A DNA stretch of 64,000 nt from Prorocentrum cordatum (lineage: Eukaryota; Sar; Dinophyceae; Prorocentrales; Prorocentraceae): positions 417,501 through 481,500 of the forward strand of contig CAUYUJ010002769.1 of the NCBI GenBank assembly GCA_963575745.1, given 5' to 3'. How positions within the stretch are numbered: the stretch's first letter is position 1; the number at the start of each line of letters is the position of its first letter. Below the pieces are notes generated by a model that worked only from the letters and a program-made list of their open reading frames with translations, did not search any database and was not told the DNA's origin. Shown in pieces: positions 10,159-20,895 of the stretch. A program made the translations under genes and the position numbers.

Positions 10159-11071
10159 ATACGTGCATGCATACATACATGCATGCATACACACATGCAT
10201 ACACATTCATGCATACATACTTACGTTCATATACACTTACATACTCACACAGTTACATAATTACATATTTACATACTTATTTACACCTATACATGCGTAC
10301 ATGCATGTATGCATACAACCATACATCCATGAACGCATGCATATATACATACCTACCTACCTATACACACATACATGCATGCATGCATGCATGCACACAT
10401 GCATATATACACTGTGACACACGTACACAAGCATACATACATACATACATACATACATGCGCACCTACATGCACCTATACAGGCATACATACGTACACAT
10501 GCATACATGCATGCATGCATACATGCATACATACATACATGTATGCACACATACAGATTATACATGCACCCATACATGCACACTTACATACATACACCCC
10601 TACATGCATGCATACATTTATACATACATGCGTGCATCCACAACTTCAGACATGGATACATTTTTGCAGACCTATGGGCATACACACATACGACTATACA
10701 TACGTACATACATACTTACACACGTACCTGCAGACATGCATACACGCATGCCGGTATACATGCATACATGCATACACGCATACATGCATACATGCATGCA
10801 TACATATATACATGCATGGAACGTGCATGTAAATATACGTATACACAGATGCAATCATACCAACAAACATGCATACATACATACACACATGCATATATAT
10901 ACACACTATCCACGCATACGTACATACAAACATACATGCATACATACATACACACATATACATACACACATACAAACATACACACATACAAACACACACA
11001 CATACACACATACATGCATGCATGCATGCATACGTACGTACATACATACATACATACATACATACACATAA
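10159..11071. repeat. CATA / CATG tetranucleotide array
   Basis: About 910 bases of CATA units with CATG, CACA and TACG variants. It is unusually AT-rich for this window. His/Thr/Tyr or Met/Tyr/Cys strings in all frames come from the 4-base period. Confidence 0.95.
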
Positions 11072-11469
11072 TGAATACACGTGCGTATATTTATATATAA
11101 ATATAGATATATCGAGAGAGATCACAACAAAAACAACAACGTGAGATGGCGGCGAAGAGGACAATGCGGGCGAGCACGAGGAGGAATATGACAAACGGAC
11201 GAAGAAAGGGAGGAGGAAGTCATGGAGGACGGGAGCGTGTGGACGATGACAGGGCAAAAAAGAGAAGCGTGTCGATGAGGAACTTAGCACGATGGTGAGG
11301 GCGAGGAGGGCGCAGCGCATGACGAGTTCGAGGGCGAGGAGGGCGAGAAGGGGGGGAGGAGGAGGGCGAGGCGCAGGGCGGAGTGGCGTGGGAGGAGGGG
11401 GAGGCAGACACAGGGGGCAGGGCGGAGGAGAGCCACGCGAGGCGAGGCACTGGAGCTCGACGCGGGGAG
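11072..11469. other. Unassigned stretch, G-rich from 11290
   Basis: AT-rich to 11150, then GAGGAGGGCGAG-type purine-rich sequence that leads into the exon-like island. Confidence 0.5.
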
Positions 11470-11638
11470 GCCGCCGCCCCGCCGCTGGGGAGGGGGCGGC
11501 CCAGTTGCTGCCAGGAGAGGCCTTCGCCTTCCGGACGGTGCTCGAGGCCGGGGACCCCGGCGTGCGGGACGAGTCCGCCCTCTGGTTCGAGGAGGTGTTC
11601 GAGCGCCTCGGAGGGGGCGGGGGTCCGAGGAGGAAAAG
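11470..11638 (+). CDS. Candidate exon, unknown protein
   Basis: This frame has non-repetitive, protein-like content: AAQLLPGEAFAFRTVLEAGD followed by PGVRDESALWFEEVFERLGG. Acidic and aromatic residues are balanced, unlike the flanking low-complexity frames. A possible donor, AAAAG followed by GTACCC, lies at 11638/11639, exactly where the R14 element begins. The acceptor is not defined (CTGCCAG at about 11513 is one option). No family recognised. Confidence 0.35.
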
Positions 11639-11784
11639 GTACCCATACCTCTACACCCCCTGCCCGTTTTCCCCTTTTGGGGGCCTCCTGGGAAGCCTTT
11701 GTCGCCACCGCTGGATTCGCTTCGAAATCCTGGTCACAATGCACCCTGGGAGAGGTCCGGGGAGTAGCGGTATCGGTACCTTTT
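11634..11784. mobile_element. R14 TIR element, copy 1
   Basis: Ends are AAAAGGTACCCATACC (11634-11649) and GGTATCGGTACCTTTT (11769-11784), inverted with one mismatch. The interior (GGGCCTCCTGGGAAGCCTTT, CTGGGAGAGGTCCGGGGAG) is shared with 19620-19752 and 53298-53433. A related sequence, AAAAGGTACCGCTACC, stands alone at 30350-30371. Confidence 0.75.
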
Positions 11785-12612
11785 GGCATCGGTAGCGGTA
11801 CCGGTATCAATGGCCCAATCGTGTTGTCCAGGAGCCGTTTTTCGTAGTCATATGCTTCTTAGGCCGGTGCTCCAGCCGGGCACGCAGAGCTGCAGACAAG
11901 AATACACGCACAGGCCGGCGCACAACGTTGGGGTGCTTGATTGCGAAGGCGACGAAACAGAAACAGCATCATCACACTTGTTCACGTCTACATCACGTTC
12001 GCGTCGTAGTGCGATTCCGCTTTTCATCACAGGGGAGGGGCGCCTCAGGGCTGGTCGGTGGGAATTTCTGTCCCTGCACGCTTTTCCTTTCTCCGCTCCC
12101 AGGGGCCTTTTCTTTTGCGAGCCTGGGGCTCATCTAAATCCACCGCCCTGGAGAATCGATTATCTCAGACCCAGAGAGGCGGTGGACATGGATACACATT
12201 TGGGACCCCAGGGGGCCTAAATATACAATCCGAGCCAGCGCCTCGTGGGGTCCCAGGACCTCGGTGCCCCAGCCGGTGGATGTGAAGAAGTTCGGATGCA
12301 ACTCCTGGGAGGCCAGATTCTGACTTTGCCATGGTCCGAAGTCCGGCCTATCCCGTTTCATCCCGCTTAATCCCATTCGATCCCGCCGAATCTTCGGCCT
12401 CATGCGGCGCAGCAGCCCCCCAATGGGGCTCAATTCTACCCCGTCCCTCCGACGAAGAACTTCCCGCGGCAGTTGCCTCCGCTCGGCGGTGCTCCGCCGG
12501 GGCACCGTCGAAGAGCGGCACCCGGGGCGAGGAGCTGCCCCCACGGGCCGCGGCGGTTGGGAGCGGAGAGCCCCGCGCGGGCGCCGCGGGCCGAGCTGGG
12601 TGGGGGGGGAGG
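11785..12612. other. Unassigned stretch
   Basis: GGTAGCGGTACCGGTATC at 11791-11810 echoes the R14 end. TATCCCGTTTCATCCCGC at about 12350 is part of a small ATCCC-rich repeat. Otherwise nothing recognised. Confidence 0.5.
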
Positions 12613-13210
12613 GCGGCACGAGCGCATCTTGCAATGCGCGGCCAAAGCGGGCGTTCTGGGGGTGGGAGGGGTAGGGGGGGGGGGGGCGAGCGGGGGCACA
12701 ACTCAGCGCCCCCCCCCCCCAGACCGTGGTGCCTCCCCTCCCCCCCTGGCTCGGGGAGCGCTGCAGGCGTCGCGTGAGGAGGGGGCGGCACGAGCGCATC
12801 TTGTAATGCGCGGCCACAGCGGGCGTTCTGGGGGTGGGAGGACCAGCCTGCCCTCAGAGCTGTTTTTAAAAGCTCAGGCAAGTCTATTTGCATGGCGTCC
12901 CCCTCTCGTCCCTCGTCAGGCGAATGTTAGCGTGCAAGTGCCTCTCGACTTGTGTGATTTCCGCACGTGCAAGTCGTGTGCGGCTTGCCTCAGGCTCAGC
13001 CCCCCCCCCGTCCGTGGAATTAAATTTGCCGGGGTCTGAAAAGAACAGGCCCTCGGAGGCTCCCTGCGGTCTCCCCCCCCCTGGCTCGGAGAGCGCTGCG
13101 GGCGTCGCGTGAGGAGGGGGCGGCACGAGCGCATCTTGTCATGTGCGGCCACACTGGGCGTAGGGGGGTGGGAGGGGGGGGGGGGCGAGCGGGGACATCA
13201 CTCAGCGCCC
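12613..13210. repeat. Tandem array of a ~174-bp unit, third unit split by an R2 element
   Basis: GGCACGAGCGCATCTTG begins units at 12613, 12787 and 13120, followed by GCGGCCA, GGGCG and GGGGGTGGGAG, then TGGCTCGGRGAGCGCTGC and GGCGTCGCGTGAGGAGG. The distance is 174 bp between the first two and 333 bp between the last two, the excess being the R2 insertion at 12860-13048. Confidence 0.85.
12850..13058 (+). mobile_element. R2 TIR element copy A with 10-bp target duplication
   Basis: The element (12860-13048) starts CTGTTTTTAAAAG and ends with the complement of CTGTTCTTTTCAGACC; inner TIR parts contain the GCAAG/TTTGCATGG motif. It is flanked by GCCCTCAGAG (12850-12859) and GCCCTCGGAG (13049-13058), a 10-base duplication with one change. 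It sits inside one unit of the 174-bp array, which gives an empty-site comparison. Cutting from GC at 12850 to AG at 13048 would remove the element plus one duplication copy exactly. Confidence 0.85.
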
Positions 13211-13487
13211 CCCCCCCGCAGACAGCGGTGCCAGACGCATTGCGGCAGTGCCAGGGGCGCACTGTGGTGGGGGAAGCGTTGCGGTATGGGGGGGGAGCGG
13301 AGGGGGGGGGAGGCATCACGCGCGTTATAGCCCAGAGGGTACAACAAACACTTTCTAAACGGGGGGCGGGGGGCGGGGGGGGCAGCGAGGGCTGCAAAAC
13401 GTTTGCCCTCCTCAGGGCCCCTAAAAGGGGTCCTTTCGGGCCCCAAAGGGGGGGCCTTCTTGGGGCCCAAGAAGTCCACCTTTCTTA
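13211..13487. other. Unassigned G/C-run-rich stretch
   Basis: Alternating G and C runs up to 9 bases, with no gene recognised. The short palindromic phrases around 13420-13480 (GGGCCC, CCCAAAGGGG, TTGGGGCCCAAGAAG) are a minor local repeat. Confidence 0.5.
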
Positions 13488-13600
13488 AGCTTGTTTTTTT
13501 GTCCACTCGGGCAAGTTTACCTGCGTGCCGTTCGCCCCCCCCCCCCCCCTCGCCCCTCTTCAAACGAATACAAGCGTGCAGGTAATTTATCGCCCGCCGG
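13488..13600 (+). mobile_element. R2 element copy B, internally deleted
   Basis: Left end AGCTTGTTTTTTTG and CGGGCAAGTTTACCTGCGTG match R2; right end GCGTGCAGGTAATTTATCGC is the inverted partner. The central part containing CTTTCGGCTTGCGTGG in other copies is missing, so the copy is about 113 bp instead of about 200 bp. Confidence 0.75.
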
Positions 13601-14151
13601 GGATGAGGTGGCGGGGAGCGGATTCGTGCGGGCCGCGGGCCGAAGAAGGCCACGTCTCCGGCACGCGTCTGTGAGAGGGCTCCCCCGCCCCCCCCCTGGC
13701 TCGGAGAGCAACAACTGTAGGTCTCACTGTCACGTTGGTCGGACGACCGGGTCGGACGACCCAGTCACCCGCCCCTCTACTGCTGAACGCCTTCGGTTTG
13801 GTGCAAGTATCAGAATTCCCATCCGATCGATGCGATCCGGAGCGGGCACGCCCGATGCCGATTCGATTCCGACTCGAATTCCAGCCGATTCGATTTCGAT
13901 GCGGTGCGCTTGGATAACCCTGAGAGCCAATTAAGAAAGCCCCCCCCCTCCCCGGCGTAAGTAGAACGCTCTAGCACCCTGGAAGCGTTACCCTGGCACC
14001 TTGCAACCTGCTTTGAACGCAGACGAGTCTGCCCGCCGAAACAAGCAAACCGCCTGAAACATTCTCGCAATCTGGCCTCTGTGTGGTTCTGAAACAAGCG
14101 CCTCGCCTGAGACATCCTCAGAAACTGCTCTAAACGCAGACGAGTCTGCTG
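13601..14151. other. Unassigned stretch with short diverged repeats
   Basis: GGTCGGACGACC repeats at 13738-13765, CGATTCGATTCCGACTCG-type repeats at 13855-13905, and a weak relative of R12 with two GAAACAAGC blocks at 14040-14130. No gene recognised. Confidence 0.5.
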
Positions 14152-14216
14152 TGGGGGAGTCCTATGGGGGAGTCCTATGGAGGAGTCCTTTGGGGGAGTC
14201 CCATGGGGGAGTCCTA
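14152..14216. repeat. 13-bp tandem repeat, five copies
   Basis: TGGGGGAGTCCTA repeated five times with one or two changes in units 3 and 4. Confidence 0.95.
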
Positions 14217-14540
14217 TATTTTTGCCTTGTGCGTGCGAGATGCCCGTGCCTCCTCTCCCCCTCTTTTCCTCCTTCCCTTCTTTTTCCCCCCTTCAAATCA
14301 TGGCGGCTCGCGGTCCGATCGGTTCCGTCGGAATCGATCGGCTCGGCTCGTGCGGCTTCTGCGTGGCCCTTGCTCGGGCCTCTGCTGGGTGCCTCGGCTG
14401 ATTTGGTTTCGCCTCGGTCGGCGTTGAGCGGGCACCGCACGGCGCCACCTGTGGAGCGGCAGGTGGCGCCTGCAAATACGTGTTCTCTGCTTCGGGGAAT
14501 GCTTCTGTCCTGGGCCCGGGCAGCAGACACAGCTTCCCAG
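14217..14540. other. Unassigned stretch
   Basis: Contains an ATG-led frame of about 34 codons at 14299 with no recognisable content and a CT-rich segment upstream. Confidence 0.45.
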
Positions 14541-15155
14541 GCCTCGAGAAGTCGTAATCGGCTCCTGCTGGAGGCCTGGGAGGCAGCAGTCGGCCCCCGG
14601 AGGCTTGGAAGGCAGCAGAAACAGGTCTGCGGCCGCGACAAATGTGATGTTCGGCTTCCAGGGCCCCCGGGAGCTTGGGCGGCAGCAAATCAGATTTCTT
14701 GGGCCTCGAAGATTTGATGTTCGACCTCTTGGAGGCCTGGGAGGCAGCACTGGGCCCCCAGAAGCTTGGAAGGCAGTAGAAACAATTTCTCTGGCCTCGA
14801 GAGATGGATTTTCGGCTTCGGAGGCCTCGGAGGCAGCAGTGGGCCCCTGGAGGCCTGGGCGGCAGCAGAAGCAGTTTCTCGGGCCTCGAACACTGCGCTT
14901 TCGGCCTCTGGAAGCCTGGGCGGCAGCCGTCGGCCTCTCCCCAGAGGCTTGGGGGACAGCAGAAACAAGTTTCTGCAGGCCTCGGAAAGTCGATGTTCGG
15001 CCTCCGGAGTTCTAGGAGGCTGCAGTGGGCCCCCGGAAGCAAGAACAATTCGTTTGGCCTCGGGAGTTGATATTTGGTTTCCCGGTGCCTGGGAAGCAGC
15101 AGTCGACTTCCAAAGGCCAGCACGCAGCAAAAACAATGTTTCGGATCTCGAAACA
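14541..15155. repeat. R13: ~90-bp minisatellite, about seven units
   Basis: GGCCTCGAG/A marks unit starts near 14541, 14703, 14794, 14883, 14979, 15057 and 15148. Each unit carries GGCCTGGGAGGCAGCAG-type and GGCAGCAGAAACA-type segments. Spacing is 78-96 bases and divergence is moderate. Frames stay open on both strands because many units are near multiples of three. Confidence 0.85.
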
Positions 15156-15195
15156 CGTTTTTATCCGTCCAGAGGGTTGGGAGGGAGTGAAAAGA

Positions 15196-15313
15196 GGAAA
15201 TGAAGGAGGAGAGAGAGGAGGAGGAGGAGGAGGAGGAGGGGGGGATGAGGAGGAGGAGAAGGAGGAGGAGGAGGAGGAGGAGGAGGAGGAGGGGAAGGAG
15301 GAGGAGGAGGTGA
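15196..15313. repeat. GGA microsatellite
   Basis: About 115 bases of GGA/GAG with minor interruptions. Confidence 0.95.
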
Positions 15314-15560
15314 GGCACTTGGCAGTATGTGCGGGCATGTGCGTGCATGTGTGGCACTTGGCGGACTTCAAAACGAAAGCGATCACAGGAACTACGACCA
15401 TAGAAGTGAGTCGGGTGCAGCCGATCGTGAACGCGCCTTTGGTGACCGCAGCTTCATGCACTGTCGGTTCGCGTCGCGTCGAAGCGGCGGCGACCCCAGG
15501 GCGGGCGCTCAAGGCTTAACGCGCCCAGGGGGCACGTTTCGGGCCCCAGGGCCCGCGCAG

Positions 15561-15626
15561 ACGAAACCGCGGCGTCAGATCATCAAGGAGGACGGGTCGA
15601 TCGGTACCAGGTACTTCTGGGAGTAG
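15561..15626 (+). CDS. Candidate terminal exon, unknown protein
   Basis: After GCCCGCGCAG (a usable acceptor) the frame reads TKPRRQIIKEDGSIGTRYF, then Trp-Glu and a TAG stop at 15624-15626. The text is compact, charged and non-repetitive, like the C-terminus of a real protein. No family recognised, and the upstream exon is not located. Confidence 0.3.
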   Translation, partial: TKPRRQIIKEDGSIGTRYFWE

Positions 15627-16068
15627 GTATCGTTCAACGTTGACCGGTCCGCGCAGTGTGACAGGTTAAAAGAATTGCGCAAGTTAGCGCTTCCTGCTGA
15701 TGTCGAGCAACCTTTCCGCGTGGCAGGGCGGCTTCTGAGGGGTCGCGAGCGGCTCGATCCTCACACGGCAGAGTCTGTCGTGCTGTTCGAAGGAATGCGC
15801 GAGCTGGTGGAGTTTGCATAAGGCACGCGTGGCGACGGTCAAACCTTGTGACGGGCAGCGGAAGGCCCGCCGCGCTTGCGGAATCGTTGTCTCGTCCTCT
15901 TCCTCTTTGCCGTCTCCCGGCTTCGTCAAGCTGGGAACGTGCCCGAGCGAGCAGCGGACGGCGGTCTAGGGCAGTCAGATCTCTTTCGGGTTCAGCCCCG
16001 GGACTTGCCTTCGGGATTCAGAAATGCGCTCTGTCCAGAAACATTGCCCTCCCTTCGTTCCTGAATGT
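15627..16068. other. Unassigned stretch
   Basis: Non-repetitive sequence with no recognisable gene. Confidence 0.5.
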
Positions 16069-16245
16069 GATCGTTGTCTCTCTTTTTGTTTGCCGATCGT
16101 CGCGGGCCCTCGCCGCCCCCCCCCTTGGAGTAGATCTTGGCTGTTTTGACGCCTGTTTCGAGCAGGTGAAGGCCCTCCCATAAAACGCACTGTTGCAAAC
16201 AGTCGCAACAGCAAAGGTTTGGAGCCAGACCCCCCCCTTCCGCCC
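16069..16245 (+). repeat. R15 dispersed repeat, copy 1
   Basis: Shares TTTGCCGATC, GGAGTAGA, GGCTGTTT, CGCCTGTTTCGAGCAGGTG, ACGCACTG and GGAGCCAGACCCCC in the same order with 41013-41210. Terminal inverted repeats are not evident. Confidence 0.8.
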
Positions 16246-16738
16246 AATGCCGAAACGCCGAATCAGAGAACGTTGACCATTCGCACTCCCCCCGCTGCCT
16301 GCGCGGTCCAACAACTATGTCTCGAGCCCTGGAACATAGTTCCCCGGGGGCGTTGGCCACGGGCGGCGGGGTCTCCAGAACTCGGATTTGGAGAAAAATA
16401 TGCGACCGAGGAACCCCACGTACTTATAATAGGCCTGGCGTGGTGATAGCTGACGTGGAACTTGCGAAAACGATGCTGGTGGCCGTTGCTTCGCCGATAC
16501 CGTTGCTTGCGCTGGTCAATCCTTGGGGGCCTGAGTATTCTGAGGGGGCTCAGAAAAGGGTCAAAACCTGGGCGTCACTGGCGATCCGCCAGTTTGACCC
16601 CGTCAGCTGGCTAGAAAAAATGGGTCCTGGGCGTTGCAGAATGGAATGTACCCAGAGGGGGCACAGAAAGGGCAAAAGCCTGAGACGACCCAGGATCCCA
16701 GGAGAGCAGGGCGGAGACCAGGGAGAAAATGCCACGCC
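16246..16738. other. Unassigned stretch
   Basis: No recognisable gene or repeat. The small CCCAGAGGGGGC / GAGGGGGCTCAGAAAAGGG phrases near 16540-16670 may be a short local repeat. Confidence 0.5.
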
Positions 16739-16965
16739 TGCTATGCCCTGGGCGGCCGTCACGGATAGCGGCCGCCCTCAGAGACCCCCCCCTGCGCCCC
16801 CCCCTGAGGTGTCGTGGACATGCCACGCCCGCTATGGCCTGGACGACCGTCACGGATAGCGGCTGCACTTTGAGACCACCCTTTGCGCAACAACTATGGT
16901 GTCGAAAGTATGCCACGCCCGCTGTGCCCTGGACGACCGTCACGGACAGCGGGCAGAGGGGGCCT
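16739..16965. repeat. R9 satellite, three outlying units
   Basis: ATGCCACGCC begins units at 16739, 16820 and 16910 (81 and 90 bases apart). Each contains GACCGTCACGGA followed by AGCGG. The reverse complement matches the last units of the large array at 62395-63850 (CGTGGCACTTTCTCGACACC type), so the same satellite exists at two places 46 kb apart, in opposite orientation. Confidence 0.85.
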
Positions 16966-17083
16966 CTGTGTCAGCATCGACGCTGCCGGCCTCGCGCACT
17001 CGCCAAACCTTCGCTGGCGGGCCTCAGTCGCCGTCTGAAGGGGAATCCGCCCGACTCAGGGTTCCACAGGTACGCCACCAGGC

Positions 17084-17086
17084 ACC

Positions 17087-17143
<57 letters not shown>

Positions 17144-17400
17144 GTAGAGACAGAGAGAAAGCGAGAGAGAGAGAGAGCGAGAGCGAGAGTGAGAGACAGA
17201 AGGATGTATCTATTTACGCAGAGCGAGGGATCGGATCAACAGAGAGGGAGATAGAGAGAGGGAGAGAGGGAGACAGAGAGAGGGAGAGGGAGAGGGGGGA
17301 TGGGGGAGGGGGAGGGGGAGGGGGAGGGAGAGAGAGAGAGAGAGAGAATGCGAGGGAGAGAAAGCGACAGAGAGAAAGCGAGAGTCAGAGAGGGATCTGC
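17084..17400. repeat. GA dinucleotide-rich array
   Basis: About 310 bases of GA/GAGA with C and G interruptions; GGGGGAGGG units in the middle. Confidence 0.9.
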
Positions 17401-17600
17401 ACACACGCAAAAAAGAGAGGGCAGGGCTGCCGCCGCTGCCGCCGGGGCCCGAGCCGCCGCGGCCGGCGAGCGCGTCGTGACGGGCCGGGCCCCGCGCCTT
17501 TGGGGCCACGGCCGCCGCCCGCGCCGCGGCAGCGGGCGGCCGCTGGGGCCTCGCGGAGGGCGCCGGGGCCCCTCGGGGGGCGGCCGCGGCAGTGCCTGCG
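17401..17600. other. Very GC-rich unassigned stretch
   Basis: CpG-dense sequence (GCCGCCGCTGCCGCC, GGCCGCGGCAG). Either strand reads as Ala/Pro/Arg-rich. It may include an exon but there is no clear support. Confidence 0.4.
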
Positions 17601-17950
17601 GGCCTGTCGGCGGCGTCGGGGGGGGGAGGGGTCTCGGTGCCGTAGCCGCTGCACGTTCCGTTTGGAGTCTGGGCTGGTTTTTGATTCGGGCAAGTTTGCT
17701 TGCATGGCGTTCGCCCCCCCCCCCCCCCCCCCCTCGCCCCTCTTCGAAGGAATGCTGGCGTGCAAGTGCCTTTCGGCTTGCGTGGTTTCCGCACGTGCGA
17801 GGCGTTTGCGGCTTGCTTCAGGTTCAGCCCCCCCCCCCGTCCATGCAAGTAAATTCGCAAGCGTCTTAAACAAAAACAGGCTCGGGCCTGTCGGCGGCGT
17901 TGGCGGTGGAGGGGTCTCGGATCTCTGGCCGCTGCACGTTTCGTTTGGAA
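17601..17950. repeat. 67-bp direct duplication flanking an R2 element
   Basis: 17601-17668 and 17885-17950 are similar direct repeats (GGCCTGTCGGCGGCGT, GAGGGGTCTCGG, GCCGCTGCACGTT, CGTTTGGA). The R2 copy lies between them. The likely origin is tandem duplication of a unit that already held, or received, the element. Confidence 0.8.
17671..17882 (+). mobile_element. R2 TIR element copy C, full length
   Basis: Left end CTGGTTTTTGATTCGGGCAA with GTTTGCTTGCATGG; right end CCATGCAAGTAAATTCGC, then CAAAAACAG. It contains the central CTTGCGTGGTTTCCGCACGT block and two poly-C runs shared with copies A and D. Length is about 206 bp. Confidence 0.85.
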
Positions 17951-18243
17951 TTGCAGTTTCTCCCTCACGCCACCCATCGCTGCATCGATAGTGCGCACGT
18001 GTGGTACACTGTGCCTTCGACAATGTTCGATTGCAATTAGCGCCGCCAACTTCAAAGTCGGCGGGAGGGGGGAAACGTGCTGCCGCGGGCGATCCCCATC
18101 GGGGAGCCGTTGCACATGCTTTCGAAGCCTGTCGCGCGTGGCCCTGCAGCGCGATCTGCTGCATATTTGCGGGTGCACGGTTGGTTGTGTGATGCATGGT
18201 GGAGATCTGGTGCATATTTGCGCGTACTTTGTTGGATGCGTGA

Positions 18244-18375
18244 TGTGCGTGTGTGTGTGTGTGTGTGTGCGTGTGTGTGTGTGCGTGTGTACGTGAGTGC
18301 GTGCGGGTGTGTGTGTGTGTATGTGTGTATGTGTGTATGCGTGCGTGCGTGCGTGCGTGTGTGTGTGTGTGCATG
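18244..18375. repeat. GT dinucleotide-rich array
   Basis: GTGTGTGC-type repeat of about 130 bases. Confidence 0.95.
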
Positions 18376-19619
18376 TTCGTCCATATGATATGTTTGTACA
18401 CGTATCATCTACATATGCATGGGCACCGGGGCCCCCGGGGGCCTGACCCTCGGACAGGCACACCCTCCCGGATTTGCTCGATGCAGTATTGATTTGGTCT
18501 GGACGCTTGGATGTCTGGATCAGTGCACACTTGGATTTGGAGAGTGTACGGATGGGAATGACCTAATTTATGTTTGTGTGATATTCGTGCACGCTCATGG
18601 TGCCTGGTCTTAATGTCGGTTCTTGATTTCTGGGCGTCACGCAGTCTGCTGCATGTTGGTGGGCTTGAGATGCCAGCGCTCGTTTATGCTGTCCCATATG
18701 GATGCTTCTTACGGATGTGCGTGTTTGGTGGTTGATGCGCGTTTAACGCACATCAGCCATCACAAAAACAAGAACAGGCACCAACACCGCATTGCGTTAG
18801 TGGTATCTGCTATTGTTGTTTTGTGAGTGGCCTTGGGCTATAGAATCGGTACGGGACCGTTAGTGGCGTGGGGTTGTATACCATTCACGTGTGTGTGTGG
18901 GTGTGACTGTCTCCTCCAGTTGCGCGTCCCCGGTGTAAGTTAACGATATGTTTATGTGTGTGCATGTGTGTTGATGTACTTGACGCATGTCAGCGACATC
19001 GGTTCCTCATGTGACGTGTTGGTGGATGTCGCTGGTGAGTGCTTGGTCTTTAGTACTGATGTATGTGATGGTTACCTGCTTAAGGTATATGATGTTGTGG
19101 TCTGTTCTGGATGTCCGTGGGCGACGGGACGCCTGGACGGCGCGACGCCGTGACTCCTCCTCTGCGGGCCTCGCGAGGCTGGACCCCCAGGGATCACATA
19201 GGACTCTTGGGACCTGGCGGCCGCGGTGTGCTGGGCAGGCGTGGCGGGGCGTGACGCCGTGACGCCCAGCTCGCTGAGGCGGGGCCACCCCGGGAATCGG
19301 CCGAGATGTGCTGTGCCTGACGGCCGCGGCGTGCCGTGTGGGCGAGGCGGGCCGGGAGCCACCCGTCGGGTGGGGGGGCAACCCACCGCGGGGACCCTCG
19401 GCGGGAGCTCCTCTGCCGCTGCCAGTTCGCATGGGCACGTTGGGGGGGCGCGCCCTGGGCGCGGCGGCCGCGACGGAGCGCGGCCGCCCGTGGCCAGGTG
19501 CGCTCGCGGATGCCCAGGCAAAAGGTGCACCGACGACCGCGGGAAGGATCGGCGGGAGTGCCGCTGGTGCCTTCAGATCCTGGGCAGTCCGTTGATCATG
19601 CAGAGAGAAACCGGCCGAT
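18376..19619. other. Unassigned stretch: GT-rich AT-balanced, then GC-rich
   Basis: 18376-19120 is T/G-rich with many TGTG words and lower GC than its surroundings. 19130-19600 is GC-rich and CpG-dense. A block at about 19460-19545 (CGACGGAGCGCGGCCG, GTGGCCAGGTGCGC) has a diverged copy at about 19975-20060. No gene recognised. Confidence 0.5.
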
Positions 19620-19752
19620 GCCAGTGCGCTCCCCCCGGTCACGCCTCTTTCGGGCCCGCTGGAGGGGCCCTCGTCGCCACGGGTGGATTCGCCTCGAACG
19701 GTTGGTCTGAATGTACCCTGGAGAGGTCCGGCGAGCAGCGGTATTGGTATCT
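19620..19752 (+). mobile_element. R14 element copy 2, left end lost
   Basis: Shares GGCCCTCGTCGCCAC, GGATTCGCCTCGAA, ACCCTGGAGAGGTCCGG and AGCAGCGGTATTGGTATC with 11634-11784. The left GGTACC end is not recognisable. Confidence 0.7.
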
Positions 19753-19766
19753 GCGCGAGTGATGCA

Positions 19767-19936
19767 GAGGAGGAGGAGGAGGAGGAGGAGGAGGAGGAGG
19801 AGGAGGAGGAGGAGGGAGGAGGAGGAGGAGGAGGAGGAGAGGGAGGAGGAGGAGGAGGAGGTTGATTGAGGAGGAGGAGGAGGAGGAGGAGGAGGAGTAA
19901 GAGGAGGAGGAGGAGGATGAAGAGGAGGAGGAGGAG
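19767..19936. repeat. GGA microsatellite
   Basis: About 170 bases of GGA with few interruptions. Confidence 0.95.
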
Positions 19937-20100
19937 GGGCTGATTGTTTCCCCAGCTAAATCTGCGGGGTGCCGGGCGCTCCCTGGGCTCGGCAGCTACG
20001 ACGGGGCGCGGCCGTTCACGGCCAGGCGTGCACGCTTTTGCGTCCTGGGCAGCGATGATCACGGTGGCCTCCTCTCTGGCGCCTTCGGATGGTGCGGCGC

Positions 20101-20190
20101 TCCTCCTCCTCCTCCTCCTTCTCCTCCTCCTCCTCCTTCTCCTTCTCCGCCTCCTCCTCCTCCTCCTCATCCTCCTCCTCCTTTCCTCTT
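20101..20190. repeat. CCT microsatellite
   Basis: CCTCCTCCT with CTTCTCC interruptions. Confidence 0.95.
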
Positions 20191-20746
20191 CCTTCGCGAG
20201 CGCAACTCGGAGAGGCCGAGAACGGCCCCTCCCGAGTCCCCTCCGGGCCCGAGGTCAGATAGGTGCTCGTCGTCGTCGGCTCGTGGTGCTGTGGCTGGCT
20301 GGCTTCCAGCGTGGATGCATCGTCCTGCGCAGGGGCACCGTGGATACCACGAATGGTACATATTCCTGCCCCGCCAGATGTGATTTTGGGATGGTTCCTC
20401 GTTCGCTGTGTGCCATCGTGTTGCGCGTCTAGATCCTGCTCTGCTCCTGCGCCTTGGTCATCGTCCTCTCTCCTGCATGTTTGCAAGCGTTTGCGCCCTC
20501 GTCCCTTCCCCTTTCTCCCCCTACCCATCTCTTCTCACTCCGTCGCTCGAGAGTTCCGCCTTCCTGCGGCGATTGGATGGGAAGGACATATTGCCCTCAT
20601 CTCAGTTTTGCCACGAGTGCTTCACTTCGCCTGCGCTGCGGCCTCTCAGGGCCCGGCCAGCCTGTGCCCATGCCGCAGCTGGTTCCCTGACATCTTTTCT
20701 CCATCTCTTGCCACCTCCCTCCCTTCCCCGTTCGTCTCCCCCCCCT
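20191..20746. other. Unassigned stretch
   Basis: Non-repetitive, open in places, no domain recognised; becomes pyrimidine-rich after 20690. Confidence 0.5.
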
Positions 20747-20817
20747 CTCCTCCTCCTCCTCCTCCTCCTCGTCCTCCTCCTCCTCCTCCTCCTCCTCCTC
20801 CTCCTCCTCCTCCTCCT
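20747..20817. repeat. CCT microsatellite
   Basis: Pure CCT apart from one CGT. Confidence 0.95.
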
Positions 20818-20895
20818 TGTGGGCTGCACTGCGCAAGATTTAGCCGATAGAGGGCCGCAGCGTCCGACTTGGGCGAGGGCCGCCTCCTCCTCCCC

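Noticed and set aside
10159-11071. His/Thr/Tyr-rich and Met/Tyr/Cys-rich open frames
   Set aside because: Translation of a CATA tetranucleotide array; all three frames of both strands look similar.
12613-13210. CRISPR-like or direct-repeat/spacer array
   Set aside because: Units are long, GC-rich and contiguous with no unique spacers; the genome is eukaryotic.
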